A DNA stretch of 7,237 nt from assembly GCA_002477185.1 (NCBI GenBank), contig DLOI01000089.1:3811-11047 (forward strand), written 5' to 3'. The notes below the pieces were generated by a model. It made no database searches. It was not told the origin of the DNA and saw nothing but the letters and a program-made list of their open reading frames with translations. Both the position numbers and the translations under genes were made by a program. The stretch comes from Alphaproteobacteria bacterium UBA7488 (GTDB lineage: Bacteria; Pseudomonadota; Alphaproteobacteria; CAAHEQ01; UBA3637). The first letter of the stretch is position 1. Each line of letters opens with the position of its first letter. Shown here in pieces: positions 1 through 6,470 of the stretch.

Positions 1-529
1 ACTGAGCCATCGCGGCCGTATCTTTTTCCATATAACTGACAAAATGCAGCGTATCGGATTCCGCAATTAAATTGACTTTGCCCGCCAATAACGATAACTT
101 CAAAAACTTGGCGGGTTCAACGTTTTCGGGGTTTGTATCCACACGCACCAATAAGCTGATGTCACGAATGTAAAGCAAATATTTGTCGGGGTTCTCAACA
201 ATAATTTGCATAACCCGCTTGACTAATTCGCCGTATTCTTGTTCATTTTTGGTATCAAGCATAATCCGCGCAACGTCGATTTCCACGACGCTTTTGGCTT
301 GCAAATAATCGGGTGCGTTTTCCGAAGCAATAAAAGCGGTTAACCCTTCAATCAAAGCCGATTTGCCGACGCCCGGTTGCCCGATGACAATCGGGTTGTT
401 CGCATTCGTGCGCAATAAAATATGCAACAACCGTTCCAATTCACTTTCGCGACCAACCAAATCCACCAATTTGCCTTGGCGGGCTAACTCGGTATAATTG
501 ATTAGGTAATTTTCAAGATTTCCCGCCAT
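1..529 (-). CDS. Divergent Clp-like AAA+ ATPase, 5' part only (runs off left edge)
   Basis: The gene starts at ATG 529-527, and 176 codons are visible before the window ends. Residues 12-60 closely follow the start of the first AAA+ module of ClpA/ClpB: ARQGKLVDLVGRESELERLL, then NNPIVIG and a clean Walker A, GQPGVGKS (50-57). The spacing through residues 90-176, including an EKD motif near 168-170, also matches that module. Three features depart from the family. There is no Clp N-terminal repeat domain before the ATPase. At the Walker B position the usual hhhhDE reads LLYIRD (118-123), so Arg122 and Asp123 replace Asp-Glu. The pore-loop KYRG reads KNEQ (94-97), losing the aromatic residue that grips substrate. 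In family terms this suggests a protein that binds ATP but hydrolyses it poorly and may not thread polypeptides; that is inference. It starts 2 bases after the upstream secreted-protein gene, so the two are almost certainly co-transcribed. The C-terminal part and any second AAA+ module lie outside the window. Confidence 0.85.
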   Translation of the reverse strand, partial: MAGNLENYLINYTELARQGKLVDLVGRESELERLLHILLRTNANNPIVIGQPGVGKSALIEGLTAFIASENAPDYLQAKSVVEIDVARIMLDTKNEQEYGELVKRVMQIIVENPDKYLLYIRDISLLVRVDTNPENVEPAKFLKLSLLAGKVNLIAESDTLHFVSYMEKDTAAMAQ

Positions 530-531
530 GC

Positions 532-1611
532 TTATTCTTCCTCGTCCAAATTGCCGAACGTAAATTGCGGTTTATAGGTCAATTCCTTGCTTTCGTCTTC
601 GGCGGCAAAATAATCGTTGTCTTGAACTTCTTTATCTTCCAACACGACATAGGCATTATAGCTGGCGCCGACCATGATGGCCTGCATATACGCCTTTTGC
701 GTATCGCCCCAAACCAATAATTCGGGATCATCGGGTAACCCATACGTGTCAAACATCATATTCCAAAACATTTCTTTGCGGCGCAATTGCTTGGCCAAAT
801 TTTTGCGTGTCAAAGTCAATGAATTGTCCCCTTCGCTTTCATAATAAATTTTATAAGCGACATTGTCTGTTGCACCTGATGAAAACAAAACGCGAATGTA
901 TTCTTTGGTGGCCTTTTTCGCAAACGTCATGCTTGAAACGTATTTGACATCGTCGTAATCGGCCTGTTTTTCGATACATGCGCGAATGTCGGCAGGTTTA
1001 AGCACCTTTTTATCGCGGCAGCGTTGTTCATAAAAACTTGTGCGGAACATCGGGATGCCGAATTGGATTTTTGTGCGTTTATATCCCATGTCGCGCATCG
1101 CTTCGGTCACTTCATCAGGGGTCATGCCCAACGAGAGCCCTGCAAATTCGAAGCCGCGTACATCATGCAACGGGGCAAATAACCCTTCCAAAGCTTCCGG
1201 CGTTTGAATCACGGGTGGTGTTGGGGCAGGGGGTAATAAAGTGGGTTTTTGCTGAACCGGCAACTCCATTTTTGGCGTTTCGTCTTTTTTTTCAATTTTC
1301 ACGACGCCCATGTCTTTTGTAATTGAAATCGGTTCTTCGCGTTTAATACTTGGAACGGGTTCAGGTTTAACAGGCTGCGGTTCGGGCTTTTTCACCGATG
1401 GTTCTTGCTTTTTATCCGGGTTAAGCGGCACTTCCACTTCGGGCAACGGTTTGGGCGTTAAAACCAAAGAATCAAGTGGTTGGGCATTGCGGCCGATGTT
1501 CGGCAAATTGGGAGTTGGGTCGTCAAAAACGGGGATTTCGACCTCTTGTGCCAAAGCAACCGACACGTTTGTAAACATCAATAAGGTGAAAGTTAAAAGC
1601 ATCTTTTTCAT
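532..1611 (-). CDS. Exported proline-rich protein of unknown function
   Basis: I do not recognise the family. The 359-residue product begins with a typical Sec signal peptide: basic MKK, a hydrophobic core to about residue 18, then an ALA cleavage site after residue 21. The mature protein is therefore probably periplasmic. Residues about 30-135 are low-complexity and rich in Pro, Lys and Glu, reminiscent of the extended spacer of TonB-like proteins. Residues about 150-345 look like a folded domain beginning FEFAGLSLGMTPDEV, with Cys198 and Cys212, the only cysteines, as a possible disulfide. The C-terminus is acidic (ends EEE). The start at 1611 is preceded by AAAGGGG (minus strand, 1618-1624) at a suitable distance and gives an intact signal peptide. 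The next gene, a divergent Clp-like ATPase, starts 2 bases after the stop. Transcription probably starts from the TATAAT at 1648-1643. A role linked to the cell envelope is likely from export alone; nothing more specific is supported. Confidence 0.85.
   Translation of the reverse strand: MKKMLLTFTLLMFTNVSVALAQEVEIPVFDDPTPNLPNIGRNAQPLDSLVLTPKPLPEVEVPLNPDKKQEPSVKKPEPQPVKPEPVPSIKREEPISITKDMGVVKIEKKDETPKMELPVQQKPTLLPPAPTPPVIQTPEALEGLFAPLHDVRGFEFAGLSLGMTPDEVTEAMRDMGYKRTKIQFGIPMFRTSFYEQRCRDKKVLKPADIRACIEKQADYDDVKYVSSMTFAKKATKEYIRVLFSSGATDNVAYKIYYESEGDNSLTLTRKNLAKQLRRKEMFWNMMFDTYGLPDDPELLVWGDTQKAYMQAIMVGASYNAYVVLEDKEVQDNDYFAAEDESKELTYKPQFTFGNLDEEE
537..543 (-). promoter_or_regulatory. Ribosome binding site of the Clp-like ATPase gene
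   Basis: On the minus strand this reads GAGGAAG and lies 7 bases before the ATG at 529. It sits inside the last codons of the upstream gene (Glu-Glu-Glu), so the acidic end of that protein is encoded by the Shine-Dalgarno sequence. This supports the chosen start and suggests translational coupling of the two genes. Confidence 0.75.
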
Positions 1612-1638
1612 GAACAGCCCCTTTATTTGCTTGACCTT

Positions 1639-1678
1639 TTTTATTATATAGTTAAATATATATTAATGTATAATAAAA
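1639..1678. promoter_or_regulatory. Palindromic divergent promoter between two operons
   Basis: Two 10-base arms, TTTTATTATA (1639-1648) and TATAATAAAA (1669-1678), are exact inverted repeats. Each contains a consensus TATAAT -10 box facing outward: 1669-1674 on the plus strand, toward the LOG-mlaA-mlaC operon, and 1648-1643 on the minus strand, toward the exported-protein operon. The predicted start points would leave 5' leaders of roughly 20-25 bases. Neither box has a good -35 at 16-18 bases. The centre (1656-1661) is also self-complementary. The -10 boxes are seen directly; promoter activity is inferred. Confidence 0.55.
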
Positions 1679-1702
1679 CTGAGGTTAAAAGCAAGGAAAA
1701 AA

Positions 1703-2287
1703 ATGGTTAAATTGGATGCAGTTGTCGTTTTTTGCGGCGGTTCACAAGGAACTAAGCCGATTTATATGCAACAGGCCGAAAAAATGGGGGCATTGCTTGC
1801 ACAAAATAATATCAAATTAATTTATGGTGCCGGTGGGAAAGGGTTGATGGGCGCTGTTGCAAAAGGCGCTATTGAAAATGGCGGATACGTTATCGGCGCT
1901 ACGATTCGGTCGTTGTACGAAATGGAAAAAGCAGATTTGGTTGAAACGGCGATTCACAAATTTGAAGTGTGGGATGAAATGTCCAGCCGCAAAATTTCGA
2001 TGACGCGCCAGACGGATGCAATTTGCGTTTTGCCCGGCGGTTTGGGAACGATGGATGAATTGTTTGAATTATTGGTGCTGCGTCAAATCGGCATTTGTAA
2101 TAAACCAATCGTTGTGGTAAACATAGACGGGTTTTATAATCCGCTGATAACCATGCTTAAAGAAATGGTCAAAATGGAATTTGTCAAACCGCACCAAATT
2201 GAATTGTTGACCGTAGTTGACAAGGTGGACGATGTGTTGCCGACGATTCGCAAAGAATTGGAAGAAATTGAAAAAGGGCAAAAATAA
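1703..2287 (+). CDS. LOG-family nucleotide 5'-monophosphate phosphoribohydrolase
   Basis: The 194-residue protein is a full-length member of the LOG (Lonely Guy, TIGR00730) family. These cytoplasmic enzymes cleave the N-glycosidic bond of nucleoside monophosphates, releasing base and ribose 5-phosphate; plant relatives activate cytokinins, and many bacterial members hydrolyse AMP. Diagnostic motifs are a Rossmann-type start (VVVFCGGS, 7-14), the glycine-rich loop YGAGGKGLMG (41-50), the conserved MSSRK around 93-97, and the signature PGGLGTMDE (111-119) that holds the catalytic Glu. The start is supported by AAGGAA at 1693-1698, and a consensus -10 box lies at 1669-1674. It is the first gene of the operon, with the mlaA Shine-Dalgarno sequence overlapping its stop codon. 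The true substrate cannot be read from the sequence. Some members were formerly annotated as lysine decarboxylases, which is not supported. Confidence 0.93.
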   Translation: MVKLDAVVVFCGGSQGTKPIYMQQAEKMGALLAQNNIKLIYGAGGKGLMGAVAKGAIENGGYVIGATIRSLYEMEKADLVETAIHKFEVWDEMSSRKISMTRQTDAICVLPGGLGTMDELFELLVLRQIGICNKPIVVVNIDGFYNPLITMLKEMVKMEFVKPHQIELLTVVDKVDDVLPTIRKELEEIEKGQK

Positions 2288-2291
2288 AGGA
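2287..2291 (+). promoter_or_regulatory. Ribosome binding site deciding the mlaA start
   Basis: AAGGA here overlaps the last base of the upstream stop codon and lies 5 bases before the ATG at 2297. The earlier in-frame ATG at 2291 overlaps this site and has no suitable site of its own, so 2297 is the better start. Confidence 0.7.
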
Positions 2292-2296
2292 TGCTT

Positions 2297-3070
2297 ATGA
2301 AAAATTATCTGCTCGTTTTGGGATTAAGTTTTTTGTTGTTGACGGGGTGTGCCGCTAAACCGACCGACCCCGAAGAACTTAAAGTTTATGAGGCTAATAA
2401 TGACCCGCTTGAGCCAATGAACCGCGTCATTTTTGGTTTTAACCAAGGGTTGGATAAATTTCTTTTAAAACCAGCAGCCAAAGGTTATAAGGCTGTAACG
2501 CCTGAACCCGCTCAGCGCGGTATTTATAATTTCTTTGATAACACGCGCCAACCGCTTTATGCCATTAATGCCGGTTTGCAAGGCGAAGGCGAACGATTGG
2601 GTACGATTTCGAAACGCTTTTTCATGAACACATTTTTCGGATTTTTCGGATTCCGCGATACGGCGTCCGAAGAAAATGTGCCATTTTATACGAACGATTT
2701 CGGCCAAACGCTCTATGTTTGGGGAATTAAAGACGGCGGCCCGTATTTAGTTGTTCCGTTCTTCGGCCCGTCGAATTTCCGTGATGGGCTCGGGTTGCTC
2801 GGCGATGGATTTCTAAACCCGATTGATTGGGCTTTTTGGCATGAACCCGCGCTTTTGTACGGACGACCGGCCGTCGGCGGTGTTGTCAGGCGTGCTCACG
2901 CGATGGACTTTTTGGATAGTTTAGAAAACTCATCGACGGATTTTTATGCAACGGTGCGCACAATGACTCAACAAAACCGCCGCAAAGAATTGGGTGATTC
3001 CGATGGATTTGATGATAATGGAAAAGCCGATTACGAATTCGAATTTGAAACGGATGACGAAGAAGATTAA
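2297..3070 (+). CDS. mlaA: MlaA (VacJ) outer-membrane phospholipid-transport lipoprotein
   Basis: MlaA is the outer-membrane component of the Mla pathway. It forms a channel that removes mislocalised phospholipids from the outer leaflet and passes them to periplasmic MlaC. Starting at 2297, the product has 257 residues (two more if ATG 2291 is used). It opens with a lipoprotein signal peptide ending in the lipobox LTGC, with Cys18 as the lipidated residue; Ala follows it rather than Asp, consistent with sorting to the outer membrane. Family motifs follow in order: DPLEPMNR (36-43), RFFMNTFFGFFGFRD around 107-121, DFGQTL (134-139), and GPYLVVPFFGPSNFRD (148-163). The last roughly 25 residues are strongly acidic and low-complexity; an acidic tail is also known in E. 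coli MlaA. The gene directly follows the LOG gene and precedes mlaC by 22 bases, so MlaA and its handover partner are made from one transcript. MlaF, MlaE and MlaD are not in the window. Confidence 0.95.
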   Translation: MKNYLLVLGLSFLLLTGCAAKPTDPEELKVYEANNDPLEPMNRVIFGFNQGLDKFLLKPAAKGYKAVTPEPAQRGIYNFFDNTRQPLYAINAGLQGEGERLGTISKRFFMNTFFGFFGFRDTASEENVPFYTNDFGQTLYVWGIKDGGPYLVVPFFGPSNFRDGLGLLGDGFLNPIDWAFWHEPALLYGRPAVGGVVRRAHAMDFLDSLENSSTDFYATVRTMTQQNRRKELGDSDGFDDNGKADYEFEFETDDEED

Positions 3071-3092
3071 TTTATTTTAAAATGAGGTATAT

Positions 3093-3704
3093 ATGAAAAA
3101 ACTGCTGGGATTAATATGCGCGATTGTTTTATTGTCAACGAAAGTATGGGCGGCGGATCCATCTGTTATATTTATTCGCAATTTAGCGGATGATATTATT
3201 ACAAATGTTTTGACATCCGATGTATCGCGCGAACAAAAATTTGAACGTTTTAAACATGCATTTGAAGATGCGCTTGATTTGCGCAGCGTGGGGCAATTCG
3301 TTTTGGGTGTTTATTGGCGCCGTGCATCCGAGGCGGAACGCGAAGCATTCTTAGCAGCCTTTATTGATTTCACAACGAAAACATGGGCAGACCGTTTTGA
3401 TTTATATACGGGGCAAAAATTGGTCGTATCCGGAACGCGCAATGCCGAAGGCAATCAGTTATATGTGAACAGCCAAATTCAAAACAATCCGCCGGTTGAA
3501 GTCATTTGGCGTTTGAAAAAACTGAAAAACGGTCAATTTAAAATTATTGACATTATTGTCGAAGGCGTATCTATGGCGATGAGTTATCGCAATGAATATA
3601 GCGCTTTCTTACAAAAGAACGGTGGCAAATTGCCCGTGTTGACCAAAGAATTAGAACGTAAGAGTGCCAATTTCAAATTCACAAACGCCAAAGCGAAAAA
3701 ATAA
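3093..3704 (+). CDS. mlaC: MlaC-type periplasmic phospholipid-binding protein
   Basis: The 203-residue protein belongs to the MlaC / Ttg2D family (PF05494, formerly 'toluene tolerance'). These soluble periplasmic carriers bind phospholipid and shuttle it between MlaA in the outer membrane and MlaFED in the inner membrane. A Sec signal peptide (MKK plus hydrophobic core) ends near VWA (18-20). The mature part shows the family pattern VLGVYWRRASEAERE (about 70-84) and, near the C-terminus, DIIVEGVSMAMSYRNEY (153-169), which closely matches the conserved VEGVS...YR motif. Length is normal. GAGG at 3084-3087 precedes the ATG by 5 bases. It is the last gene of the operon and is followed by a strong terminator. 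The related hopanoid-associated protein HpnM is an alternative name for some homologues, but adjacency to mlaA favours the Mla role. Confidence 0.93.
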   Translation: MKKLLGLICAIVLLSTKVWAADPSVIFIRNLADDIITNVLTSDVSREQKFERFKHAFEDALDLRSVGQFVLGVYWRRASEAEREAFLAAFIDFTTKTWADRFDLYTGQKLVVSGTRNAEGNQLYVNSQIQNNPPVEVIWRLKKLKNGQFKIIDIIVEGVSMAMSYRNEYSAFLQKNGGKLPVLTKELERKSANFKFTNAKAKK

Positions 3705-3721
3705 AAATAAATATATGGCTT

Positions 3722-3752
3722 TCCCCTCTCGTTTGAGAGGGGATTTTTTATT
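3722..3752 (+). terminator. Intrinsic terminator of the LOG-mlaA-mlaC operon
   Basis: A perfect 9-bp stem, TCCCCTCTC (3722-3730) with GAGAGGGGA (3735-3743), has a 4-base GTTT loop and is followed at once by TTTTTTATT. It begins 17 bases after the mlaC stop. The T tract lies only on the plus-strand side, so it acts for the mlaC direction. Confidence 0.92.
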
Positions 3753-3773
3753 GATTTTTAGCCCCCAAAACGC

Positions 3774-3801
3774 CTTATAACTTCTTATTAGTGTTTATAA
3801 G
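3774..3801. repeat. Inverted repeat CTTATAA / TTATAAG
   Basis: The 7-base arms at 3774-3780 and 3795-3801 are exact reverse complements with a 14-base spacer. The left arm overlaps the first copy of a 14-base direct repeat. It has no T tract and little GC, so it is not a terminator; it may be a protein-binding site. Confidence 0.4.
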
Positions 3802-3851
3802 TAACAGCGTAAAGTGGCTTAAATCAAGGCTTTTTCGTATATCTTCTTATT
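3776..3851 (+). repeat. Spaced direct repeat TATA(A/T)CTTCTTATT
   Basis: Copies at 3776-3789 and 3838-3851 differ at one of 14 positions and are 62 bases apart. A weaker third relative, CATATCTCCTAACA, starts at 3858. Short spaced direct repeats like these resemble arm-type sites bound by tyrosine integrases, but no integrase gene is visible, so the function is open. Confidence 0.35.
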
Positions 3852-3889
3852 TCTCGTCATATCTCCTAACAGAGTGTTTTGGAAATCCC

Positions 3890-3907
3890 GGCACCATTTA
3901 GGCACCA
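3890..3907 (+). repeat. Tandem GGCACCA repeat, possible attachment-site core
   Basis: GGCACCA occurs at 3890-3896 and 3901-3907, one DNA helical turn apart (11-base period). The bases just before the first copy read AATCCC, so 3884-3896 resembles the 3' end of a tRNA including CCA. No tRNA can be folded around it. It could be a remnant of an attachment site; a chance match is not excluded. Confidence 0.3.
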
Positions 3908-4110
3908 AAGCATCAAAAGTAACAGATATTTAGAACTTGTGAAATTTCATATAATATAGCATTCATGCGGTTTTGCGTAAACTCATGCTTTTAATCAATG
4001 GTTATACGGATACTATTTTTTATATTCAGCCAATATCAAAACACATTAATGATATCATTCAATTTAAATTTTTATGGTCTTCTCAAAGATAACCGAACAA
4101 AATTTCATTT

Positions 4111-4419
4111 TTGAATTTTTTATCGCCGCGATATAACAAAAAGTGTATACAAAATTATGAAAGGAAATGGCGTTATAAGTTTAAAAAAGCCTTTAATGGC
4201 CGCTGGTTTGGCGGTAAAGCCGTAACTGAAACGGGAAAAGCTTTTACTCGTGACCGATTGCTTGATACAACCGGCATTGGGGGCGTTTTAAATGCAACCC
4301 CAATATACTCACAGAATGTAGTGGGCAAAACATATATCGAGGTCATAAAATGTATCGGTATCATGATGCGAGTATTAAGGCGCATGCGTAGGGGGCAAAT
4401 TTCATGCTTGGCAGTGTAA
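4111..4419 (+). CDS. Doubtful ORF, possibly a gene remnant
   Basis: This reading frame of 102 codons starts only at TTG (4111), with an in-frame stop at 4090-4092 and no recognisable ribosome binding site. I do not recognise the product. The stretch from about residue 22 to 75 (for example FNGRWFGGKAVTETGKAFTR, then DTTGIGGV) has a protein-like mix of Gly, Thr, charged and aromatic residues. The last 25 residues are basic and look random. This suggests either a 5'- and 3'-truncated fragment of a real gene or chance. The opposite strand also has an open frame across 4173-4430 with a less natural composition. The ORF sits in the gap between convergent operons, near the possible integration-site repeats, which fits a mobile-element remnant. 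Confidence 0.22.
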   Translation: MNFLSPRYNKKCIQNYERKWRYKFKKAFNGRWFGGKAVTETGKAFTRDRLLDTTGIGGVLNATPIYSQNVVGKTYIEVIKCIGIMMRVLRRMRRGQISCLAV

Positions 4420-4480
4420 AACTGATGCACAATTTATAACTTCACAAAATGAGCTATTTCCGCTTTCATTTGAGTGGACT

Positions 4481-4512
4481 AAAAATAAAACGCCGCTTAT
4501 AAAACGGCGTTT
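4481..4512 (-). terminator. Intrinsic terminator of the tilS-ftsH operon
   Basis: An exact 8-bp stem, AAACGCCG (4488-4495) with CGGCGTTT (4505-4512), has a 9-base loop. On the minus strand it is followed by TTTTATTTTT, giving a proper T-rich tail in the ftsH direction, about 58 bases after the ftsH stop. On the plus strand the tail is only TTTAAATA, so it acts mainly for ftsH. Confidence 0.85.
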
Positions 4513-4570
4513 AAATATGGCAAGTTAAAGTTTTCTTTCAATATCCAAAATAAATACGAAAAGATTTACA

Positions 4571-6466
4571 TTAAACAAGAGCTTCATCCCCTTCAACGGT
4601 AGGTACAGTTGCGCGCGGTTTGATTTTCTTTTTGGATTTTTCGGTTATGCGGATTTTTTTGCCTTCCAGCAATTTATGAATTTCATCGCTGGTTAAGGTT
4701 TCGTATTCGACCAATCCGTGAGCCAAAATATCCAATTGTTTTTTGTACTTTTTAAGTAACATTTGCGCTTTTTTGTACGCTTCATCAATGACACGGCGGA
4801 TTTCTTTATCCACTTCCAACGCCGTTGAATCGGCCATGTTTTTGCGTTTTGAAATGCTATACCCTAAAAAGACTTCGCCTTCGGGTTCTTCATACGCAAT
4901 CGGACCCAATTTATCGCTCATCCCCCATTCGGCCACCATTTTGCGTGCCATAGAGGTTGCAACTTGGATATCGTTGCTGGCACCGGTTGTGACTTTGTCT
5001 TTGCCAAAAATCATCTCTTCGGCGATACGTCCGCCAAACAAAATCGCCAAACGGGAGTTTAAATACGTAATGTTTTGCGAATACTTATCTTTTTCGGGCA
5101 ACTGCATTGTAATGCCCAAAGCGCGTCCGCGCGGGATAATCGTTACTTTATGTAGCGGATCGGATTCGGGTAGATGCAACGATAAAATCGCATGCCCCGC
5201 TTCGTGATAAGCCGTCATCAACTTTTCTTTGTCATCCATGACCAACGAACGGCGTTCTGAACCCATCATGACTTTGTCTTTGGCATCTTCCAAATCTTTC
5301 ATTGTCACCATGGTTTTATTGCGCCGTGCGGCAAGCAATGCCCCTTCGTTAATTAGGTTTGCCAAATCGGCACCCGAAAAGCCTGGTGTTCCACGTGCAA
5401 TCGTATGCAAATCGACATCGGGAGCCAACGGGACTTTTTTGACATGAACTTTTAAAATTGCTTCACGCCCGTTGATATCAGGGTTTGATACATAAATTTG
5501 ACGGTCAAAACGCCCCGGTCTGAGCAATGCCGGGTCAAGTACGTCCGGACGGTTTGTTGCGGCGATTAATATTACCCCCGAATTTGTTTCAAACCCGTCC
5601 ATTTCGACCAATAATTGGTTAAGAGTTTGTTCGCGTTCATCATTGCCGCCCCCCAATCCTGCGCCGCGGTGACGCCCAACGGCATCGATTTCATCGACGA
5701 ATAAAATGCAAGGGCTCGCTTTTTTGGCTTGCTCGAACATGTCACGGACACGGGATGCGCCGACCCCGACAAACATTTCCACAAAATCGGAACCCGAAAT
5801 GGTGAAAAACGGTACATCCGCTTCGCCTGCAATCGCACGGGCCAGCAATGTTTTACCCGTTCCCGGAGGGCCGACAAGCAACGCGCCTTTGGGTATTTTC
5901 CCGCCCAAGCGTTCAAATTTCGCGGGCGATTTTAAAAATTCGACGATTTCTTGCAATTCCTGTTTGGCTTCATCAACGCCTGCAACATCCTTAAAGGTTA
6001 CTTTTTCTTTGCCACCCATCAGCCTGGCTCGTGATTTGCCGAAACTCATCGCTTTGCCGTTGGAAGAGGCCATTTGGCGCATCATAAATACCCAAATCCC
6101 AATGAATAAAATCATTGGCAACCATGCAATAAGCGTCATCAACCATCCGTCCCCTTCTTTTTCGGCAGGTAAGGCGGAAATTTCAACGTTATTTTCCTCT
6201 AATAACGGAACAATGCCGGACTCTTCGGGGGCAAAGGTTACAAATTTTTTGTTATCCTTTAATTCGCCGGTTAAAAGTTGCCCTTGCATTGTCGTCTTGA
6301 CAACGTCGCCATTTTTTACCATATCGACAAAGGCAGAATAGCTTAATTCTTCGGCTTTGCCTTCCTCTTGAGGTTTGTAAAAAATGTTTGCAAGTGAGAT
6401 GACGATCAGAAAAATAATCACCCATACAGCTAGGCTTTTTTTATTCGAATCATTTTGAACGGCCAT
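4571..6466 (-). CDS. ftsH: ATP-dependent zinc metalloprotease FtsH
   Basis: FtsH is a hexameric inner-membrane protease that extracts and degrades damaged membrane proteins and short-lived regulators. The 631-residue product is complete. A first membrane helix spans about 11-29, a short periplasmic domain follows, and a second helix lies at about 108-129. The AAA+ module has Walker A GPPGTGKT (199-206), the aromatic pore motif MFVGVGA (231-237), Walker B ILFVDE (254-259), and the second region of homology with arginine fingers Arg316 and Arg319 in LLRPGRFDR. The protease domain has the zinc site HEAGH (421-425) with catalytic Glu422, and the third ligand Asp499 in GASND. These positions are offset by 4 from E. 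coli FtsH. The tail after about 600 is basic, then ends in a short acidic and hydrophobic segment (GDEALV). It begins 4 bases after the tilS stop, with its Shine-Dalgarno sequence inside tilS, and is followed by a terminator. All catalytic residues are intact. Confidence 0.98.
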   Translation of the reverse strand: MAVQNDSNKKSLAVWVIIFLIVISLANIFYKPQEEGKAEELSYSAFVDMVKNGDVVKTTMQGQLLTGELKDNKKFVTFAPEESGIVPLLEENNVEISALPAEKEGDGWLMTLIAWLPMILFIGIWVFMMRQMASSNGKAMSFGKSRARLMGGKEKVTFKDVAGVDEAKQELQEIVEFLKSPAKFERLGGKIPKGALLVGPPGTGKTLLARAIAGEADVPFFTISGSDFVEMFVGVGASRVRDMFEQAKKASPCILFVDEIDAVGRHRGAGLGGGNDEREQTLNQLLVEMDGFETNSGVILIAATNRPDVLDPALLRPGRFDRQIYVSNPDINGREAILKVHVKKVPLAPDVDLHTIARGTPGFSGADLANLINEGALLAARRNKTMVTMKDLEDAKDKVMMGSERRSLVMDDKEKLMTAYHEAGHAILSLHLPESDPLHKVTIIPRGRALGITMQLPEKDKYSQNITYLNSRLAILFGGRIAEEMIFGKDKVTTGASNDIQVATSMARKMVAEWGMSDKLGPIAYEEPEGEVFLGYSISKRKNMADSTALEVDKEIRRVIDEAYKKAQMLLKKYKKQLDILAHGLVEYETLTSDEIHKLLEGKKIRITEKSKKKIKPRATVPTVEGDEALV

Positions 6467-6470
6467 GATT

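Larger units (their letters stand above)
3745..4110. other. Gene-free stretch with short repeats, possibly a decayed integration site
   Basis: No convincing coding region lies here on either strand; all frames are interrupted by frequent stops. The first half (3770-3910) holds several short direct and inverted repeats, listed separately. The second half is plainly AT-rich, with a perfect 12-base palindrome, AATGATATCATT, at 4048-4059 and an isolated TATAAT at 3950-3955 without a good -35. I see no tRNA or known RNA structure. A remnant of a mobile element between two convergent housekeeping operons is possible but unproven. Confidence 0.4.

Noticed and set aside
1631..1636. TTGACC as a -35 box for the LOG operon
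   Set aside because: At 16-18 bases downstream there is only a poor AT-rich hexamer. The consensus TATAAT at 1669 is too far away to pair with it.
1038..1651. Two plus-strand open frames opposite the exported-protein gene
   Set aside because: Their Ser/Gly/Phe-rich composition is the mirror of the Pro/Lys/Glu spacer on the other strand. Neither has a start signal, and the minus-strand frame has a clear signal peptide.
3870..3896. Possible tRNA ending AATCCCGGCACCA
   Set aside because: No acceptor, D or anticodon stem can be paired with it upstream; only the last 13 bases resemble a tRNA end.
3958..3990. AGCAT...ATGCT inverted repeat as a terminator or small RNA
   Set aside because: The arms are only 5 bases with a 23-base loop and poor internal pairing, and no gene upstream needs a terminator there.
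4173..4430. Minus-strand open frame of 85 codons in the mlaC-ftsH gap
   Set aside because: No ribosome binding site, and a Pro/Ser-rich composition typical of an antisense reading of the plus-strand frame. Neither strand can be excluded completely.
5706..6341. Open frame of 211 codons on the plus strand inside ftsH
   Set aside because: It lies wholly antisense to the highly conserved ftsH AAA+ region, has no ribosome binding site, and its composition is what the reverse strand of that gene would give. The same holds for other frames across 4743-5447.
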